Shown: piece after piece, positions 35,806-46,289 of the stretch | How positions within the stretch are numbered: position 1 is the first letter of the stretch | Layout: each line of letters starts with the position of its first letter | Origin: an uncultured Hyphomicrobiales bacterium | GTDB lineage: Bacteria > Pseudomonadota > Alphaproteobacteria > Rhizobiales > Beijerinckiaceae | Direction: 5' to 3' | Assembly: GCA_903902915.1 (NCBI GenBank) | Contig: CAIUWR010000045.1 | Span: forward strand, 202,588-266,587 | DNA length: 64,000 nt | Program-made: the position numbers and the translations under genes | Notes under the pieces: model-generated | What the model was told of the DNA's origin: nothing | What the model saw: the letters and a program-made list of their open reading frames with translations, nothing else | The model's database searches: none

Positions 35806-37083
35806 TCAGATCGAGATATGTCCGGCGCCTTTGCGCGCCACCAAAGCTTCGGGTCTGGCCGTATGGAACGGCTCGTTCTCCGGCAGCACGAAAGAGGCGG
35901 AGCGCACGGCGTGGCATTGCGGCGCAAGGGCTGGCGGCGCCACGCCCTTCTCAAGCGCCTGCGCGGCGCGCATCAGGCGGTGACGCGCCATGATGATGGC
36001 GTTGTCGGTGGTGCAGAGATTTTCGCGTGTGCGGTCGCTGATCGGCCCCATGCTTTCCTGCACGGAAGCGTCCTGCTGGGCGACGCCATGCACGCCGCTG
36101 AAAGTGACGCCCGCCTTCTGCCCCGCGCGGTCCATGCCGTAGTCGTTATCCTTGTTGAGCTTGGGCCGGAACGTGCCAGGCTCGAACTCCACATGGATGC
36201 CGTGGCCGCCCTGCATGGCGCCAAGCTCAGCCTCGCTCAGCGGACGCGCGGGATGATAGGTGAAGGTCCAGACGAAGCAGGTCTCGTCGTCGACGGGCGT
36301 CCAGGCGTGGCCGTTCAACGCATTGTCGCCATAGGGCGGAATCATCGTGTACCAGGGCATGATCCACTGGGTGACGCGCCAGTAATAATGGCCGGCTTCC
36401 GCATTGCGGCGCGCGCCGATGAGCAGCCCGCCGTCGGATTCCACGATCTCGAATTTCGGCGCGCGGTCGGCCTGATATTGCGCCCCCTTGGTGGCGCGAT
36501 GCAGCGGGTCCGTCTGCAACTCGCCGCTATGCAGCCAGGACACATGCGAGGAATCGATGCCGCCTTCCATGGCTTGCAGAAAATTGCATTCCTGCAAACG
36601 TTTCGTCACGAACAGATGGCCGGGCGGCAGATTGAGCCATTCAAAACCGGGCATGGGGGGCTGCAAGGCCGGATCGCCCATGTAGGTCCAAAGAACGCCG
36701 CCGCCCTCGACCAGCGGATAGGAGGTCAGCTTGATCTTCTTCGCATAGCCTGATTCCGCAGGCTCCGAAGGCACCTCGACGCATTGGCCTGTCACGTCGA
36801 ATTTCCAGCCGTGATAGGGGCAGCGCAGCCCGCAGTCCTCGTTACGCCCAAACCATAGCGAGACGCCGCGATGGGCGCAGAACTCGTCGATGAGGCCAAG
36901 TTTGCCTTCGCTGTCGCGGAACGCCAGAAGACGCTCGCAAAAGACCTTGACGCGCACGGGCGGACAATCATTTTCCGGCAATTCGCTCGCCAGCAAAACG
37001 GGCGTCCAGTAGCGGCGCAGAAGATCGCCCATGGGCTCACCGGAGCCCGTGCGGGTCAGGTAAAGGTTCTGCTCATGCTTCAT
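35806..37083 (-). CDS. Rieske [2Fe-2S] aromatic ring-hydroxylating oxygenase, alpha subunit
   Basis: 425 residues. The Rieske cluster ligands are CAHRGVSLWFG (Cys-x-His) and CGLRCPYHGWKFD (Cys-x-x-His), at about residues 70-95. The catalytic mononuclear iron site is GGIDSSHVSWLHSG (DxxHxxxxH). The gene layout and length match phthalate 4,5-dioxygenase-type (group I) oxygenases, which need a separate reductase. None is encoded nearby, so it must borrow one. It lies between a Bug-type binding protein (upstream) and an alcohol dehydrogenase (downstream), pointing to uptake and oxidation of an aromatic acid. Confidence 0.9.
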   Translation of the reverse strand: MKHEQNLYLTRTGSGEPMGDLLRRYWTPVLLASELPENDCPPVRVKVFCERLLAFRDSEGKLGLIDEFCAHRGVSLWFGRNEDCGLRCPYHGWKFDVTGQCVEVPSEPAESGYAKKIKLTSYPLVEGGGVLWTYMGDPALQPPMPGFEWLNLPPGHLFVTKRLQECNFLQAMEGGIDSSHVSWLHSGELQTDPLHRATKGAQYQADRAPKFEIVESDGGLLIGARRNAEAGHYYWRVTQWIMPWYTMIPPYGDNALNGHAWTPVDDETCFVWTFTYHPARPLSEAELGAMQGGHGIHVEFEPGTFRPKLNKDNDYGMDRAGQKAGVTFSGVHGVAQQDASVQESMGPISDRTRENLCTTDNAIIMARHRLMRAAQALEKGVAPPALAPQCHAVRSASFVLPENEPFHTARPEALVARKGAGHISI

Positions 37084-37143
37084 GGTCGATCTCCGGACAG
37101 GGCGGGCGCCTTGAGCCACATTCTATAGACGACGGATCGAAAA

Positions 37144-38178
37144 TCACTTCGTCGGCGCCTCGATCAGCGCCTTGGCGCGCGCCAGAACGTCGGGCGGCGT
37201 ATTGACGATGGAATCGGCGATTGTCTGCGAGGCTTCCCCCGTGCCCGGACTGATGTCCATCGCAGCCTTCGCGGCCTCGGCGAGGAAGTCCGGATCCTTC
37301 ACCATGGCGTCGAACGCCCTGCGCAGCGCCGTCACCCGCTCGGGGGGCACATCCTGCGTCGTCACAAGCGAGCGGGACAGATCCGTGTCGGCGGAGAAGA
37401 ATTCGAGCAATTTGCGATCGGAGACGTTGGCGGCGAGATCCATCAGAAGCGGAACGTCCGGCAGATCGGGATGGCGCACCAGGGCCACCTGCACGAGGAT
37501 GTTGATCTTCTTGTCGCGCAGCCAGTCAGGCTTCGTCGATTTCCACGAGGCCCAGGAGTTGGAGCCCCGCCCCTCCACCTCGCCGCGCTCCATGGCCAGA
37601 TTGACCTCGTTGCCGCCGGGATAGCCGGTCACGACGCGGAATTTCGTGCCCGCCACCGTGTTGATCAGCACCGGATAGAGCGCGCCAGCCGTGCCCATGG
37701 GCGCGCCCAGCAGGACTTCGCGCGTCTTGGCCTGCTCGACCGAGGTGACGCCGGTGGTGTGCCAGGTGTTCACCACATTTGGCGCGCTGGTCGTATTGCC
37801 AAGCCAGATGAACTTGCGCGTGTCGAATTCCACGCCCGGCGCGCTCACCGCCTGCGCCGCCATCATGTTCTGCATGATCATGTGCAGGGTCGTGCCGTCG
37901 CGCGGGGCGAGTTTGGCGAGCCAGTTCGCCGCCTGGATGCCGCCGCCGCCGGGCATGTTGCGCGGCACGATGGCGGGTTCGCCGGGAATGTATTTGCCAA
38001 GGTAGCGGGCGATGAGACGGCCGCGATAATCGTAGTCATTGCCAGCGGAGGTGCCGATCACGAGGCTGATCGTCTTGCCACGGTAGAAATCCGCCACGCC
38101 CTGCGCCCGGGCCTGCGGGGCCACGAGGCCCAGCGCGGCGCAAACAGCGCCCGCCATCGCGATCCTGCGACTGATCAT
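37144..38178 (-). CDS. Bug-type tripartite tricarboxylate transporter substrate-binding protein
   Basis: 344 residues. Signal peptide of about 25 residues ending in PQARAQ. The mature start FYRGKTISLVIGTSAGNDYD and the P-rich loop IVPRNMPGGGGIQAANWLA are characteristic of Bug (TctC-like) periplasmic receptors that bind carboxylates. No TctA or TctB membrane genes are present, which is usual for this expanded family. GGAGG lies nine bases ahead of the ATG. First gene of a likely operon with the Rieske oxygenase and the alcohol dehydrogenase; the cupin gene is divergent across 102 bases. Confidence 0.88.
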   Translation of the reverse strand: MISRRIAMAGAVCAALGLVAPQARAQGVADFYRGKTISLVIGTSAGNDYDYRGRLIARYLGKYIPGEPAIVPRNMPGGGGIQAANWLAKLAPRDGTTLHMIMQNMMAAQAVSAPGVEFDTRKFIWLGNTTSAPNVVNTWHTTGVTSVEQAKTREVLLGAPMGTAGALYPVLINTVAGTKFRVVTGYPGGNEVNLAMERGEVEGRGSNSWASWKSTKPDWLRDKKINILVQVALVRHPDLPDVPLLMDLAANVSDRKLLEFFSADTDLSRSLVTTQDVPPERVTALRRAFDAMVKDPDFLAEAAKAAMDISPGTGEASQTIADSIVNTPPDVLARAKALIEAPTK

Positions 38179-38280
38179 TGCATCCTCCCTCGCCAGCGTG
38201 CCGGCCCTTTGCGCCGCGCCCTTTTGCACGGGGCCGCGCCAGTCTATGTTTTGGAATACCCATGTGGAGGAAATTGCGCA

Positions 38281-39255
38281 ATGAGGGCAGACAGTCAGGA
38301 TCCCCACCTCTCCGCCCTCGCCAACGCCGTCGATCTGGACGATCTCCGCCGCCAGCTCGATCCGCTGGACTTCATGGCGGGCTGGAACAAGCAAGAGCCT
38401 TCCCTGTGGCGGGAGCCGCGCACGGATTTCAAACCTGTGGCGTGGCGCTGGGAGGCGGCCAAAGCGGGGCTCGACGCAGCCGGACGGCTGATCGACGCCG
38501 AGCAAGCGGAGCGGCGCAATCTGTTCATGGTGAACCCCATCGCGGGCAACCATTACGCGACCCTGCGCACGCTCGTCGCCGCCTATCAGATGCTGCTGCC
38601 GGGCGAGAAGGCGCGCACCCATCGCCATTCCCCCAACGCCCTGCGCCTCGTGCTCGATGTGGCGGATGATTGCTACACGGTGGTGGACGGCGTGCGCATC
38701 GACATGCAGCCGGGCGACGTATTGCTGACGCCGGGCATGAGCTGGCATGGCCATGGCAACGAGGGCTCGGCGCCCGGCTACTGGATCGACTTTCTCGACG
38801 TGCCGCTGGTGCAGCTGCTGGAGCCCATGTTCCTTGACCTGTGGGAGGGTTTGCAGCCCGTGGCCGACAATACCCGCGAGAGCCCCTATGTCTTCTCCAT
38901 GGCCTCCATGCAGGCGCAATTGGCGCAGGCTTCGGCGGATGAGCATGGCCGCATGCGCATCAGGCTCGACGCGCCCTCCATCCCCACCACTGCTCTCTTC
39001 ATGCAGACGCTGACGGGCGGCGAGGCCACGACGCGCCTGCGCTCCACGGAAAACCAGATCTTCGCCGTGGTCAGCGGCGCGGGCGACAGTCAGATTGGCG
39101 AGCAAAGCCTGAGCTGGAGCCGGGGCGACGTGTTCGTGGCGCCGGGCTGGCATGCGGTCCAGCACCGCCCAACGAAGGACGCCCTGCTGTTTTGCGTGTC
39201 CGACCTGCCGGTGCATGAGAAACTGGGCTTCCACCGCTCGCGCGTGGAGGGTTAA
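38281..39255 (+). CDS. Cupin-domain dioxygenase, gentisate 1,2-dioxygenase-like
   Basis: 324 residues forming two cupin domains. The first has GEKARTHRHSPNALRLVLD and, later, PGDVLLTPGMSWHGHGNEG, giving the metal-binding His-x-His and His of cupin motifs 1 and 2. The second domain (LRSTENQIFAVVSGAG ... RGDVFVAPGWHAVQH) appears not to bind metal. Order and length match gentisate/1-hydroxy-2-naphthoate dioxygenases, which cleave a hydroxylated aromatic ring. It is divergent from the binding protein/Rieske/dehydrogenase operon and very likely part of the same pathway. Confidence 0.85.
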   Translation: MRADSQDPHLSALANAVDLDDLRRQLDPLDFMAGWNKQEPSLWREPRTDFKPVAWRWEAAKAGLDAAGRLIDAEQAERRNLFMVNPIAGNHYATLRTLVAAYQMLLPGEKARTHRHSPNALRLVLDVADDCYTVVDGVRIDMQPGDVLLTPGMSWHGHGNEGSAPGYWIDFLDVPLVQLLEPMFLDLWEGLQPVADNTRESPYVFSMASMQAQLAQASADEHGRMRIRLDAPSIPTTALFMQTLTGGEATTRLRSTENQIFAVVSGAGDSQIGEQSLSWSRGDVFVAPGWHAVQHRPTKDALLFCVSDLPVHEKLGFHRSRVEG

Positions 39256-39791
39256 GCGCCCCCTGCGGGCGCCAGCCGGAACACCCCGCGCCAGCGGATC
39301 ACCCCCCATGCCAGCGGATGCGCGCGGCGCCACACCTGCGCCACCTCGTCCACCAGCACGCCGCCGCGCACCTGCGGCGGGGCCGCGAAGACCTCGCCCA
39401 TGCGCCCCGAAAGCGACTGATCGGCCAGCACATCCCAGCGCGAATGGCCGCCCATGAGCGGCGAATAGACGCCAAAGACCACCCGCGCCATTCGCGTCTC
39501 GCGCACGGCGAAGGAGCACATGGGACAGGGCTCGACCGTGGTGTAGAGCGTGCAGTCCCGCAACGCGCCCCGGCCCAGCCGACGCTGCGCCTCGCTGATG
39601 GCGACCATTTCCGCATGCCGGGTCACGTCGCCGTCGCGTTTGGTGCGATTGGCGCCGGTGCAGACGACCTCCTCGCCCCGGGCGATGACGCAGGCGAAGG
39701 GGAACTCCCCTGCGCTCACCCCCTCCCACGCGCAGGCGATGCAGCGACGCATCATGCTGTGGTCAAGGTCTTCGCCCAGATCGTCCCGCAT
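39252..39791 (-). CDS. Nucleoside deaminase (cytidine/deoxycytidylate deaminase family)
   Basis: 179 residues. The zinc site is complete: HAEMVAI (HAE, with catalytic Glu) and EPCPMCSFAVRETRMARVVFG (PCxxC). The general pattern is that of tRNA adenosine deaminase TadA and guanine deaminases, but the C-terminal part differs and lacks the Arg/Lys-rich tail of TadA, so a free base or nucleoside is the more likely substrate. ATG at 39791 was chosen as the family start. It overlaps the stop of the convergent cupin gene by four bases. Confidence 0.85.
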   Translation of the reverse strand: MRDDLGEDLDHSMMRRCIACAWEGVSAGEFPFACVIARGEEVVCTGANRTKRDGDVTRHAEMVAISEAQRRLGRGALRDCTLYTTVEPCPMCSFAVRETRMARVVFGVYSPLMGGHSRWDVLADQSLSGRMGEVFAAPPQVRGGVLVDEVAQVWRRAHPLAWGVIRWRGVFRLAPAGGA

Positions 39792-39906
39792 CGGCCGCTG
39801 CTCCCTATGGCCAGACTGCGGCGATGAAGCGTAGCTGGCGAAGTCCTGGGACAAGCGTTTTGCAGCGCAGTCGTTCCCGATTCGCGGCGACGAAGAGGTC
39901 AATTGA

Positions 39907-39918
39907 CCGCAATTGCGG
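39907..39918. promoter_or_regulatory. 12-bp palindrome CCGCAATTGCGG, possible operator upstream of the Anbu operon
   Basis: A perfect dyad that begins inside a TTGACC (39903-39908), which could serve as a -35 element. It lies about 160 bases before the first gene of the ATP-grasp/alpha-E/transglutaminase/Anbu operon, in the 284-base gap that faces it. The rest of the gap is ordinary; no RNA gene was seen. The assignment as an operator rests on position and symmetry only. Confidence 0.3.
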
Positions 39919-40075
39919 CGCTTGCATCATTTTTATGCAAACCGCGCATTTTCCTGTCCAAGCTCGCGCTGGGGCAAGGCGTCACAGCGGCGGATTATCA
40001 CAATGCCAGACTGGTATACGCTTTGCTTGGCGGTTACCATGTTCGCAAGGACAGATCTCCAACAGGAGTGAAGGC

Positions 40076-41512
40076 GTGACGCAGTCGGCGTTTTTTGATG
40101 AGATGACTGCCTCGGGCGGCGACGTCCGCGCCGTCTACGCCCGCATCAGCCGCTGGCTCAACGCATCGCCACCCGAACTCCTCGCCGCCCGCCGCGAACA
40201 GGCCGAGCTGATGTTCCGGCGCATCGGCATCACTTTCGCGGTCTATGGGGACAAGGAGGCGACCGAACGCCTGATCCCCTTCGACATCATCCCCCGCGTG
40301 CTCTCCCGCACGGAATGGAACCGTCTGGAAAAGGGTCTCGTGCAGCGGGTGAAGGCGCTGAACGCCTTCCTCGCGGATCTCTACGGCAAGGGCGAGATAC
40401 TGAAGGCGGGCGTCGTTCCCTCCGACATCATCTATCGCAACCCCGCCTTCCGCCCCGAAATGGCCGGACGTCCGGTGCCGCATGACATCTATGTCCATAT
40501 CGCGGGCATCGACATCGTGCGCGTGGACGCCGATGATTTCTACGTTCTCGAAGACAACGCCCGCACCCCCTCCGGGGTCTCCTACATGCTGGAGAACCGC
40601 GAGGTGATGATGCGCCTGCTGCCGGACCTCTTCGCCAGCTGCGGCGTGGCGCCGGTGGAGAATTATCCCGAACATCTGCGCGCGTCCCTGCGCTCCGTGG
40701 CGCCGCTGCGCGCGGGCGGCGACCCGACCATCGTCGTGCTGACGCCCGGCCAGTTCAATTCGGCTTACTACGAACATTCGTTCCTCGCCGACAAACTCGG
40801 CGTCGAGCTGGTGGAGGGCCGCGACCTGCTGGTGCGCGACGGCTTCGTCTATATGCGCACCACCCAAGGCCCCAAGCGCGTGGATGTCATCTATCGCCGC
40901 CTCGACGATGATTACCTTGATCCCCTAGCCTTCCGTCCTGACAGCACGCTGGGCGTGCCGGGGCTGATGGGCGCCTATCAGGCGGGCAATGTGACGCTCG
41001 CCAACGCGGTCGGCACCGGCGTCGCGGACGACAAGGCCGTCTACACCTACATGCCCGAAATCATCCGCTTCTATACCGGCGAGGAGCCGCTGCTGAAGAA
41101 TGTGCCGACCTGGCGCTGCCGCGAGGCCGATGCGCTGAAATATGTGCTGGAGCATCTGCCCGACCTCGTGGTGAAGGAAGTCAATGGTTCCGGCGGCTAC
41201 GGCATGCTCGTCGGCCCGCACGCCACGCGCGCGGAGATCGAGACCTTCGGCAAGAAGCTCGCCGCCGATCCATCCAACTTCATCGCCCAGCCCACCCTGT
41301 CGCTCTCCACCTGCCCCACGTCCTTCAGTGGCGGCGTCGGTCCTCGTCATGTGGATCTGCGTCCCTTCGTGCTCAGCGGCGCGGATGGGGTGCGCGTGGT
41401 GCCCGGCGGATTGACCCGCGTCGCCTTGAAGGAAGGGTCGCTCGTGGTGAATTCCAGCCAGGGCGGCGGCACCAAGGACACCTGGGTCGTCGACGACCCG
41501 CAATTGGCCTGA
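40076..41512 (+). CDS. Circularly permuted type 2 ATP-grasp protein (Anbu operon)
   Basis: 478 residues. The protein is recognisable as the circularly permuted ATP-grasp family (formerly DUF404/DUF407) by LIPFDIIPRVLSRTEWNRLE, VLEDNARTPSGVSYMLENR, and the C-terminal VVKEVNGSGGYGMLVGP, which is the nucleotide-binding loop. ATP-grasp enzymes join a carboxylate to an amine or thiol with ATP; a peptide or amide-forming reaction is predicted for this family in comparative studies of Anbu-linked operons. GTG at 40076 was chosen for AGGAG eight bases ahead. First gene of a four-gene operon with seven-base gaps. Confidence 0.88.
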   Translation: MTQSAFFDEMTASGGDVRAVYARISRWLNASPPELLAARREQAELMFRRIGITFAVYGDKEATERLIPFDIIPRVLSRTEWNRLEKGLVQRVKALNAFLADLYGKGEILKAGVVPSDIIYRNPAFRPEMAGRPVPHDIYVHIAGIDIVRVDADDFYVLEDNARTPSGVSYMLENREVMMRLLPDLFASCGVAPVENYPEHLRASLRSVAPLRAGGDPTIVVLTPGQFNSAYYEHSFLADKLGVELVEGRDLLVRDGFVYMRTTQGPKRVDVIYRRLDDDYLDPLAFRPDSTLGVPGLMGAYQAGNVTLANAVGTGVADDKAVYTYMPEIIRFYTGEEPLLKNVPTWRCREADALKYVLEHLPDLVVKEVNGSGGYGMLVGPHATRAEIETFGKKLAADPSNFIAQPTLSLSTCPTSFSGGVGPRHVDLRPFVLSGADGVRVVPGGLTRVALKEGSLVVNSSQGGGTKDTWVVDDPQLA

Positions 41513-41519
41513 GAGTCCC

Positions 41520-42476
41520 ATGCTCGCTCGCACCGCCGACAGTCTCTTCTGGTTCGCCCGCTATATGGAGCGCGCCGATTTCGTCGCCCGCATCGTCCAT
41601 ACGACGCGGCGCCTCGCCTCCTTGCCCTCCCGCGAGAGCAGCGTGGCCAATGAATGGGAAGCCGCCCTTTCGGCGGCGGGCGCCCTCGAAGCCTATCAAG
41701 AGGCGCATGAGGAAGTGGAGGCCAACGCCGCCATTGAATTCCTGCTCTTCGACACGCGCAACACCTCCTCCATCGTCAGCTGCATCGAGAGCGGACGCAT
41801 CAACGCCCGCGCGGTGCGCACGGCCCTGACCATCGAAACCTGGCAGACCATCAATGCGGGCTGGCAGGAAATGAAGAAGGTGCAGGCCAAGCATCAGGCC
41901 CGCAGCCTCGACACCGAAGAGCTGGTGGCCTTTCTTGACCTCGCCATGAAGATCGCGCTGGATGTGGACGGCTCGGCCTATCGCACCATGTTGCGCAACG
42001 ACGCCTACTGGTTCTCGCGCCTTGGCCTCTATGTGGAGCGCGCGGACAATACGGCGCGCATTCTGGACGTGAAATACAATATCCTGCTGCCCGAGAGCGA
42101 AAGCGTCGGCGGCTCGCTCGACTATTTCCAGTGGAACGCGATCCTGCGCGCCGTCTCCGCCGTCACCTCCTATCACTGGATCTATCGCGACGGCGTGAAG
42201 CCCTGGCTGATCGCCGATCTGTTGATCCTGCGCCCGGAAATGCCCCGCTCCCTGCTCGCCTGCTATGGCGAGATCGTGCGCTTCCTCGACGCCATCTCCA
42301 GCGCCTATGGTCGCCAGGGCGCCGCCCAGCGCCGCGCCCGCCAAATTCTGGGACGGCTGGAAAACACCACGATGAAAGACGTTTTCGGCGCCGGCCTTCA
42401 CGAATTCTTGACGGATTTCATCGAGGACAACAACACGATCGGCGGAGCCATCGCCGAACAATATCTTCTCGACTGA
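41520..42476 (+). CDS. Alpha-E domain-containing protein (Anbu operon)
   Basis: 318 residues, almost entirely alpha-helical, with the family start MLARTADSLFWFARYMERAD and a second copy of the same helix motif at about residue 160 (DAYWFSRLGLYVERADNTAR), as expected for the alpha-E (DUF403) domain. It has no known catalytic residue. It always co-occurs with the permuted ATP-grasp protein and is thought to be its partner. It starts seven bases after that gene and ends seven bases before the transglutaminase-fold gene. Confidence 0.88.
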   Translation: MLARTADSLFWFARYMERADFVARIVHTTRRLASLPSRESSVANEWEAALSAAGALEAYQEAHEEVEANAAIEFLLFDTRNTSSIVSCIESGRINARAVRTALTIETWQTINAGWQEMKKVQAKHQARSLDTEELVAFLDLAMKIALDVDGSAYRTMLRNDAYWFSRLGLYVERADNTARILDVKYNILLPESESVGGSLDYFQWNAILRAVSAVTSYHWIYRDGVKPWLIADLLILRPEMPRSLLACYGEIVRFLDAISSAYGRQGAAQRRARQILGRLENTTMKDVFGAGLHEFLTDFIEDNNTIGGAIAEQYLLD

Positions 42477-42483
42477 GGCGGAC

Positions 42484-43299
42484 ATGCGCATCAAGGTCCA
42501 CCACGAGACCCTGTTTCATTTTGATACGCCCCAGCGCGCCGTGCTTCAGGCCCTGCGCCTGACCCCGCGCGCCTTCGAGGCCCAGCATGTGGCGGCCTGG
42601 CGCATTGACGTGGACATGGATTGCCATCTTGCGGCCAGCGAGGACTCCTTCGGCAACATCACCCACGCCTTCACCGCCGAGGGCGCCGTTGAGCATTTCA
42701 AGGTTCTGGTGGAAGGCGAGATCGAGACCATCGACATGGCGGGCGTGGTGCGCGGCGCGCGCGAGCCCTTCCCCGTCGAACTCTATCTGCGCCCGACCGA
42801 CCTCACCCATGCGGGCGAGCACGTCGCCGCCTTTGCGCGCAAAGCCATCGGCGCAACAACCGAGCCTCTGGAACGGCTGCACAAGCTGATGCACGTCTGC
42901 AACGAGACCGTCGCCTTCGCGGCGGAGGGCGTGGAACTGAGCGCCAACCAGGCGCTGGCGGGCGGCCAAGGCGACGCGGCGAGCCTCGCCCACCTCTTCA
43001 TCGCCAGCGCGCGGTTGATCGGCGCCCCCGCCCGCTGCATCAGCGGCTATTTGTTGCGCGAGGAGCCCGTGGGGCCAGAATCCCTGCACGTCTGGGCTGA
43101 AGCCCATGTGGAAGATCTGGGCTGGGTCGCCTTCGACCCCACCCATGCCGTTTGCCCAACCGACCACCATATTCGCGTGGCCTGCGCGCTGGATCATCTG
43201 GGCGCGCGTCCCGTTCGTAGTTCACATTCGGGCGCAGGCGCGCGCAAGAGCGACGTGCGCGTCGTGAAGGCGCAAGCCCAGCGCCAATGGCAAAGCTGA
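42484..43299 (+). CDS. Transglutaminase-fold protein, catalytic Cys replaced (Anbu operon)
   Basis: 271 residues. It has an N-terminal beta domain (MRIKVHHETLFHFDTPQRAV) and a transglutaminase-like core. The family motif around the nucleophile normally reads GxGVCQDFAHLF; here it is GQGDAASLAHLF, so the Cys position (residue 165, codon 42976-42978) is Ala. The other triad positions are intact: His in HVWAEAHVEDLGW and Asp in FDPTH. It should therefore be unable to act as a cysteine peptidase and is more likely a binding or structural member of the complex. Third gene of the operon. Confidence 0.85.
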   Translation: MRIKVHHETLFHFDTPQRAVLQALRLTPRAFEAQHVAAWRIDVDMDCHLAASEDSFGNITHAFTAEGAVEHFKVLVEGEIETIDMAGVVRGAREPFPVELYLRPTDLTHAGEHVAAFARKAIGATTEPLERLHKLMHVCNETVAFAAEGVELSANQALAGGQGDAASLAHLFIASARLIGAPARCISGYLLREEPVGPESLHVWAEAHVEDLGWVAFDPTHAVCPTDHHIRVACALDHLGARPVRSSHSGAGARKSDVRVVKAQAQRQWQS

Positions 43300-43356
43300 T
43301 TCAGCGATGATGGCGACGCTGGCCCGAACTGCGCGCCCATCCGGAGGATATTTGAA

Positions 43357-44109
43357 ATGACCTATTGCTGCGGCGTGCTCGTGCGCGATGGACTTGTCAT
43401 GATCGCGGACACCCGCACCAATGCGGGCATCGACAATATTTCGACCTTCCGCAAATTGCATATGTTCAACGAGCCGGACCATCATGTGATGATGATCGCC
43501 TCTGCGGGCAATCTCTCGGCGACGCAAAGCATCCTGCATCTGGTGAGCGAGGGTTTCGAAAATCCCGAGACCAAGGAAAAGGAGCGCATCGCCGGTTGCA
43601 AGAGCATGTTTGACGCCGCCCAGCTCATTGGCCGCGCCATCCGCCGGGTGCAGACCATCGAAGGCGATGCCTATCAGCAGGGCAGCGTCAAATTCGAAGT
43701 GTCTTTCCTGTTCGGCGGCCAGATCGCGGGCGACCGGATGCGCTTGTTCATGATCTATGCGGCTGGCAATTTCATCGAATGTTCGCAGGACGCGCCCTTC
43801 TTCCAGATTGGCGAATACAAATATGGCAAGCCCGTGCTCGACCGGGCTGTCAATTTCGAGACCAATCTCGACGACGCGCTGAAGGTGGCGCTCGTGTCGA
43901 TGGATTCCACGATGCGCTCGAATCTGGGCGTCGGCCTGCCCATCGACATGGCGACGAGCCGCCGCGATTCGCTGCGCCTTGAGGTGGACGAGCGCATCGA
44001 CCACACGGAACCCTATTTCCACGACCTGCGCGACCGTTGGTCCACCGCCCTCAAGCTCGCCTATGCGGGCATTCCGGCCCCGCCCTATGGGAAGAACCGG
44101 AAGCGTTGA
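43357..44109 (+). CDS. Anbu, proteasome-type protease
   Basis: 250 residues. The protein begins MTYCCGV, so removal of Met exposes an N-terminal Thr nucleophile; Asp 18 (IADTRTNAG) and Lys 33 (FRKLHMF) complete the Ntn-hydrolase active site. Length and motifs match Anbu, the ancestral beta-subunit-like proteasome homologue, not HslV (shorter, TTI start). Anbu forms open helical or ring assemblies, and clear peptidase activity has been hard to show. Its operon with permuted ATP-grasp, alpha-E and transglutaminase-like genes is a known conserved cluster whose substrate is undefined. An AGGAT-type site precedes the ATG. Confidence 0.92.
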   Translation: MTYCCGVLVRDGLVMIADTRTNAGIDNISTFRKLHMFNEPDHHVMMIASAGNLSATQSILHLVSEGFENPETKEKERIAGCKSMFDAAQLIGRAIRRVQTIEGDAYQQGSVKFEVSFLFGGQIAGDRMRLFMIYAAGNFIECSQDAPFFQIGEYKYGKPVLDRAVNFETNLDDALKVALVSMDSTMRSNLGVGLPIDMATSRRDSLRLEVDERIDHTEPYFHDLRDRWSTALKLAYAGIPAPPYGKNRKR

Positions 44110-44159
44110 GGAGCGTTTTTCCCGCTCTTGCGCCCCTCTCCAAAGCGGATTAGGTTCCT

Positions 44160-46179
<2,020 letters not shown>

Positions 46180-46188
46180 TTCAATAAA

Positions 46189-46226
46189 GGGCGGGCGCCG
46201 AGACTTTCGGCCCCGCCCATATTTTC
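46189..46226 (+). terminator. Terminator after thiC
   Basis: GGGCGGG (46189-46195) pairs with CCCGCCC (46212-46218), and an inner GCCGA/TCGGC extends the stem. It is followed by the T-rich ATATTTTCCATTTTTT. Confidence 0.8.
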
Positions 46227-46289
46227 CATTTTTTCGTCGATCACGGGCCACGCGCGCCCGAACCCCCCACCATGTCTCAGGAGCCCCCC

